A stretch of DNA of 23,665 bases from Chromera velia (Eukaryota > Sar > Chromeraceae), in contig JAHBMJ010001683.1 of the NCBI GenBank assembly GCA_018398765.1, positions 72,317 through 95,981 on the forward strand, given 5' to 3'. Under the pieces are notes generated by a model, which saw only the letters and a list, made by a program, of their open reading frames with translations, had not been told where the DNA came from and did no database searches. A program made the translations under genes and the position numbers. Positions 19,806 to 23,665 of this stretch are shown here, piece after piece (position 1 is the first letter of the stretch; each line of letters begins with the position of its first letter).

Positions 19806-22770
19806 ATGTCGCATATGATGCAACCGAATATTATCCTCCTTAAGGAGGGCACAGACACATCCCAAGGCAAGGCACACATTCTTTCGAACATCAATGCCTG
19901 CCAGATTGTGGTCGACATCGTGAAGACCACTCTGGGCCCCCGTGGGATGGACAAATTGATCCACGAAGGTCAAAATGTCACCGTCACAAATGACGGAGCC
20001 ACAGTGATGAAGCTCCTCCAGATCGTGCACCCCGCTGCAAAGATCATGGTGGACATCGCCAAGTCCCAAGATTGTGAAGTGGGAGATGGCACTACTTCGG
20101 TGGTGGTCATTGCCGGAGAGCTTCTTCGTGAGGCTCGTCGGTTTATTGAGGACGGTCTGCACCCCCAGATCGTTGTGCGGGGGTACAGAAAAGCTGAAAA
20201 CCTCGCACAGAGGAAGTTGCGTGACTTGACAGTCGACCTCGAGGCTTCGACTGACGAGAAAAAGACCCAACTGCTCAGACGGTGTGCAGAAACGACTTTG
20301 AACTCGAAGCTCGTGTCTGGCTACAAGGAGTTCTTCTCCGACATGATTGTACAGGCCGTGAACCTTCTCGGAGACAAGCTTGAGAGAGACATGATCGGTA
20401 TCAAAAAGATCACCGGAGGGTCTGTGCTCGACTCCATGTTGGTTTCGGGGGTGGCCTTCAAGAAGACCTTCTCCTATGCAGGCTTCGAGCAGCAGCCGAA
20501 GAAATTCAAGAACCCCAAAATTCTTCTCTTGAACATGGAGCTCGAACTCAAGGCAGAGAAGGAAAACGCAGAGGTGGGTTGATTTGGTTTTTTTCTGCAG
20601 CAGAGAGGAAGGAGAAATACAAAATAAGTGGGGGGGAAGATCTACGCCAGATAAGAATTGCGAACCGTGAACAGCAATATTTCCTTGTGTTCTGAAATGC
20701 GCACTCCCTCCAGGCCTGGATTGTTCGCAGTCCTTTCCATTTTCAAACGAGCGCTTTGAATGCCTGCCTGCCTGCCCTTTTCTTTCATCCTGGCTGCTGC
20801 CCTTGCCCGTTGAGGTAGTCTCTTCCTTCCCGGAGGTCTTTGCTCTCCACTTGTCACTTACTCGTTCCAAGCGTTTTCTTCTGCCTTCCTCTCGTCTTTC
20901 CGCTTCTTCATTCCTGTGCTTCTCTTCGTCCCATTCCCCTCTTCCATCTCGCTCCCCGGTCTTCATTTTTTTTTTCGATGCGTAACCGGACAAATTCCGA
21001 TCCGAAATTTCTCCTCATCTTCCCTCCCCCCCCCCCNNNNNNNNNNNNNNNNNNNNNNNNNNNNNNNNNNNNNNNNNNNNNNNNNNNNNNNNNNNNNNNN
21101 NNNNNNNNNNNNNNNNNNNNNNNNNNNNNNNNNNNNNNNNNNNNNNNNNNNNNNNNNNNNNNNNNCCCCCGCTCGCTCTCCCTACTGCTTCCTGGATCCA
21201 TATTTGCATGCAGGTGCGCATCGAGAAGCCCGAGGAGTACCAGTCGATCGTGGACGCAGAGTGGAAGATCATCTACGAGAAGCTGGACCTGATGGTGCAG
21301 TCTGGGGCTCAGGTCGTCCTGTCCAAACTGCCTATAGGGGACCTTGCAACGCAGTACTTTGCAGACAGGGACATCTTCTGCGCAGGTGGGGGGAGAGTGT
21401 TGGTGTGGACTGCGTGGGTGGGGGGGTTGCATCGGTACAGGGGCTCTCTTTCATGCCGTGCTGAAGTAATTGTATTTTGATATTCCGGTAACTTTAGGGG
21501 CTTCTTGCTTCTTTCGACCCTCCAGGCGGGGTGCGGCACTGCTGAAGCTTCGCTTGACTGCCAGACTGACCCTGTCTGTTTAGTATGTGAACAGGCAGAA
21601 AAGAAAAGGAGAAGAATGAAGGATTCTTTCTGTCTGACTTCTGCGTCAGCGAGAGGGCGCGAGAAGAGTAGAGAAGAGAAGAAAGCCACAGGCTGTGCGT
21701 CTGCTTTCTGGCTGGTTTCCTTTTACCTGCCGCCTCTTTCCTCCTTTTCTGCCTCTGTGGGGGGCGCTGATTGTCTGTCCGTCTGTCTTTCTGTGTGCCG
21801 CTTTCCTCTTTCCGTTTCTTCTGTCCTTCCTTTGCATGTCTGCTGCTTGTCCGTATGCGTGTTTCTTTCTCCATTTTCATCCACTTATTCATGCACAGAC
21901 TCCTTCTTGCTCCCTTCATCTGTATGCGTCTGCGCACAACCGCTCACGACCTTCTCCTTTCTTGTTCTCCCCTGCGATTCCCCCCCTTTTTCTCCTCTCT
22001 CTCTTTTCTTTTCTTTTCTTTTCTTTGCAGGCCGCGTGGAGGACTCCGACATGAGGAGGACAGCCAGAGCGACAGGCGCACAGGTGCAGACAACAGTGAA
22101 CGGAGTGACGACAGACGTGTTGGGCACGTGCGGGGAATTCGAGGAGGTCCAGCTGGGCAGTGAGAGGTTTAACCTCTTCAAGGACTGCCCCGGCACTCAG
22201 TCTGCCACGATGATCCTCAGAGGGGGGGCACAGCAGTTTCTCGAGGAGGCTGAGCGTTCCCTTCATGACGCGATTGAGATCGTGAGACGTTCGAAGAAGT
22301 CGAATAAGATTGTCGGAGGGGGGGGGTCGATTGAGATGGAACTCTCACGGTTCATCAGAGAGTATGCCAAGACAGTGCCCGGAAAGGAGCAGCTGGTGCT
22401 CCAGGCATTTGGTCAGGCTCTTGAGGTCATCCCCCGATCTCTTGCGACCAATTCCGGTCTGGACTCGACAGAGATTATGAACAAACTCCGCAGTCTCCAC
22501 AACGAGGGGAAGGATGAGACCAGATGGTTGGGTGTGGACTGTATCGGTGGGGGGGTGTGCAACTGCTTCGAGCAGCATATCTGGGAGCCTTCCCTCGTGA
22601 AACAGAACGCCATTGCCTCAGCTACAGAGGCCGCGTGTCTGGTCTTGTCCATTGACGAGACTGTCCGAAATCCTAGGAGCGAGGGAGGACCTCCCGGGGG
22701 TGGTGGGGGCATGAGGGGACGGGGAGGTATGATGAGAGGACGGGGAATGCGTGGAAGGGGGGGGAGGTAA
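19806..22770 (+). CDS. CCT7: T-complex protein 1 subunit eta (CCT7), three exons
   Basis: This is one of the eight paralogous subunits of the cytosolic CCT/TRiC chaperonin, which folds actin, tubulin and other proteins with ATP. Exons are 19806-20573 (256 codons), 21214-21385 and 22031-22770; they join as GAG|GTG (phase 0) and GCA G|GC (phase 1) to give 559 residues, the normal size. Family marks: [11 protein letters not shown] near residue 11, [10 protein letters not shown] at 41-50, NDGAT at 62-66, GDGTT at 93-97 (nucleotide binding), HDA at 392-394 with the expected catalytic Asp 393, and GGGGSIE at 409-415. [16 protein letters not shown] and [20 protein letters not shown] are typical of the eta subunit. 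The last 25 residues are a Gly/Arg/Met-rich tail with RGRG repeats. Intron 1 holds an assembly gap. Introns use donors GTGGGT and GTGGGG and acceptors GCATGCAG and CTTTGCAG. No key residue is missing. Confidence 0.97.
20574..21213 (+). other. CCT7 intron 1, containing an assembly gap
   Basis: Starts GTGGGT and ends TTTGCATGCAG, with a pyrimidine-rich 3' half. The gap makes the true length unknown. Confidence 0.95.
21037..21165. other. assembly gap (129 N)
   Basis: A run of N flanked by C runs on both sides (CCCTCCCCC before, CCCCC after), so the unsequenced part is probably poly-C or C-rich. It lies wholly inside CCT7 intron 1 and does not affect the coding sequence. Confidence 0.98.
21386..22030 (+). 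other. CCT7 intron 2
   Basis: Starts GTGGGGGGAG and ends with a long pyrimidine tract (TCTTTTCTTTTC units) and TTTGCAG. The exon 3 frame stays open far into it, but the sequence there is low-complexity Ser/Phe/Leu/Cys and does not align with the chaperonin family. Confidence 0.95.
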
Positions 22771-23665
22771 AGTGCCAGGCAGTGGGATGAGGGAGGTCTG
22801 AGCATTGCAAGCACCTGTAGAGCAAAGACAGAACCCACTGTCTTGCTTGCCTGCTCGCTCCCCATCTCCGCATTCATGCAGGCAGACTTGTTGGTCTCAT
22901 TTGTTCTCCCCCCCACTTGGGAGGGGACTGTTTGGTAGAGGGGAAGGCAATCGGTGTGTGTGTGTGTGTGGAGACAGATGAGACTGCGTTTGTTTGTTTG
23001 TGTACATGTGAAAAATAAATTTGTGTTTGGGCAGGACTGGCCACGGGTATGGGGGTTTCTATCTGATCATCCGGATGGGTGTGCACCGGACGAGGCGTGG
23101 GCGGGGGCTGTCGGAGAGACTTTCCTAGTCCCTTGCCCCCTCTTTTCGTCATCTTCGTCCTTTCTCGCCCCTCTTTTTCCTTCCTTTCTCCCTGACTATT
23201 TCGACCTTCTCTCTCCGCTCATCCCTTTTCCTTCCGCTCTCTTCCAATGACTCCCTCGACTGGCAGCTCGCAAGAGGGGCGGAGGGTGAAAACGGAAGCA
23301 AGCAAGCAACAGTTTGTTTAAAGAGGTCCCTTTCGATCGTGCCGTCATCAAGGAGACGGAAAAGGGGTGCGTCGGGGTAAGAAGGGGAGGGGAGAGGGCT
23401 CATGAAAGGGTGGTTGTGCTGTGCAGTCTCTACGTCCTTGTGGTGTGTGCATGGAAGCAGGCAACGAATTCAATATGCGGGTGCAACGGTTGCGCACGCG
23501 CTTTTGTGTTTTGCCCTCGATCATCTCCCATCATCCCAAAGTCAGTCACGAATGGCGTGGGCACACCCTCCCGTTCCAGTCCTTCCATTCATCTGTTTTC
23601 CTCACCTTGCTGCCTGCCTGTGCGTCGGCCTGTCAGAATCCCTTGCCAGCCCGACCTAAGAATCT
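22771..23665. other. CCT7 3' flank, no gene seen
   Basis: A (GT)n run lies at about 22954-22970 and AATAAA at 23014-23019, about 245 bases after the stop codon. The latter is a possible polyadenylation signal for CCT7, although signal use in this lineage is not known to me. The remainder to the window end is pyrimidine-rich then mixed, and its short open frames have no protein-like character. Confidence 0.55.
23014..23019 (+). promoter_or_regulatory. possible polyadenylation signal AATAAA of CCT7
   Basis: Canonical hexamer in an A-rich stretch, followed by T/G-rich sequence (TTTGTGTTTGGG) as expected downstream of a cleavage site. Position alone supports it. Confidence 0.4.

Noticed and set aside
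19704..20993. 429-codon minus-strand frame
   Set aside because: It is exactly antisense to CCT7 exon 1, whose family match is unmistakable; the antisense frame is a by-product of codon bias.

Overview
The window looks like nuclear DNA of an alveolate protist, most likely a chromerid such as Chromera velia or a coccidian-like relative. Four things point this way. The CCT-eta protein resembles apicomplexan and chromerid versions (judged by eye). Genes are split by short to medium GT-AG introns. Proteins carry long Ser/Ala/Gly/Pro low-complexity stretches. Microsatellites are abundant, and one intron contains a run of N flanked by poly-C. Species assignment is an inference; no database was searched.

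Layout from left to right. Positions 1-2112 are purine-rich, repeat-rich DNA with no gene I can support. On the minus strand, 7252 down to 2113, lies a two-exon gene for a protein of about 1635 residues with a helical N-terminus, a very long disordered middle and a C-terminal RING-H2 finger. Divergent from it, starting at 7984, is a small secreted Cys-rich repeat protein. Its array of alternating 18- and 19-residue units is broken by two deletions, and a candidate intron made largely of microsatellites follows, with a short acidic exon at 9334-9389. Positions 9390-13729 are AT-rich and gene-poor. They hold a pair of GGTGCA-rich repeat clusters, hairpins, a GC-rich patch, a 33-base tandem motif and one weak ORF.

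On the minus strand, 19035 down to 13730, I reconstruct a ten-exon gene whose exon lengths sum to 699 codons including the stop. It encodes an N-terminal ubiquitin-like domain, a Pro/Gly-rich middle and a C-terminal segment resembling that of BAG6/Scythe. Head-to-head with it across about 770 bases is a three-exon gene for the eta subunit of the cytosolic chaperonin CCT (19806-22770, 559 residues). The last 900 bases are its 3' flank.

Three of the four genes have proteostasis-type domains: chaperonin folding (CCT7), holdase and triage of hydrophobic clients (BAG6-like) and a probable ubiquitin ligase (RING-H2). The first two share one divergent promoter region. The most unusual items are the decaying secreted repeat gene, the RING finger with a 79-residue internal loop, and the consistent transcript-strand orientation of composite (CT)n-(TG)n microsatellites near splice sites.
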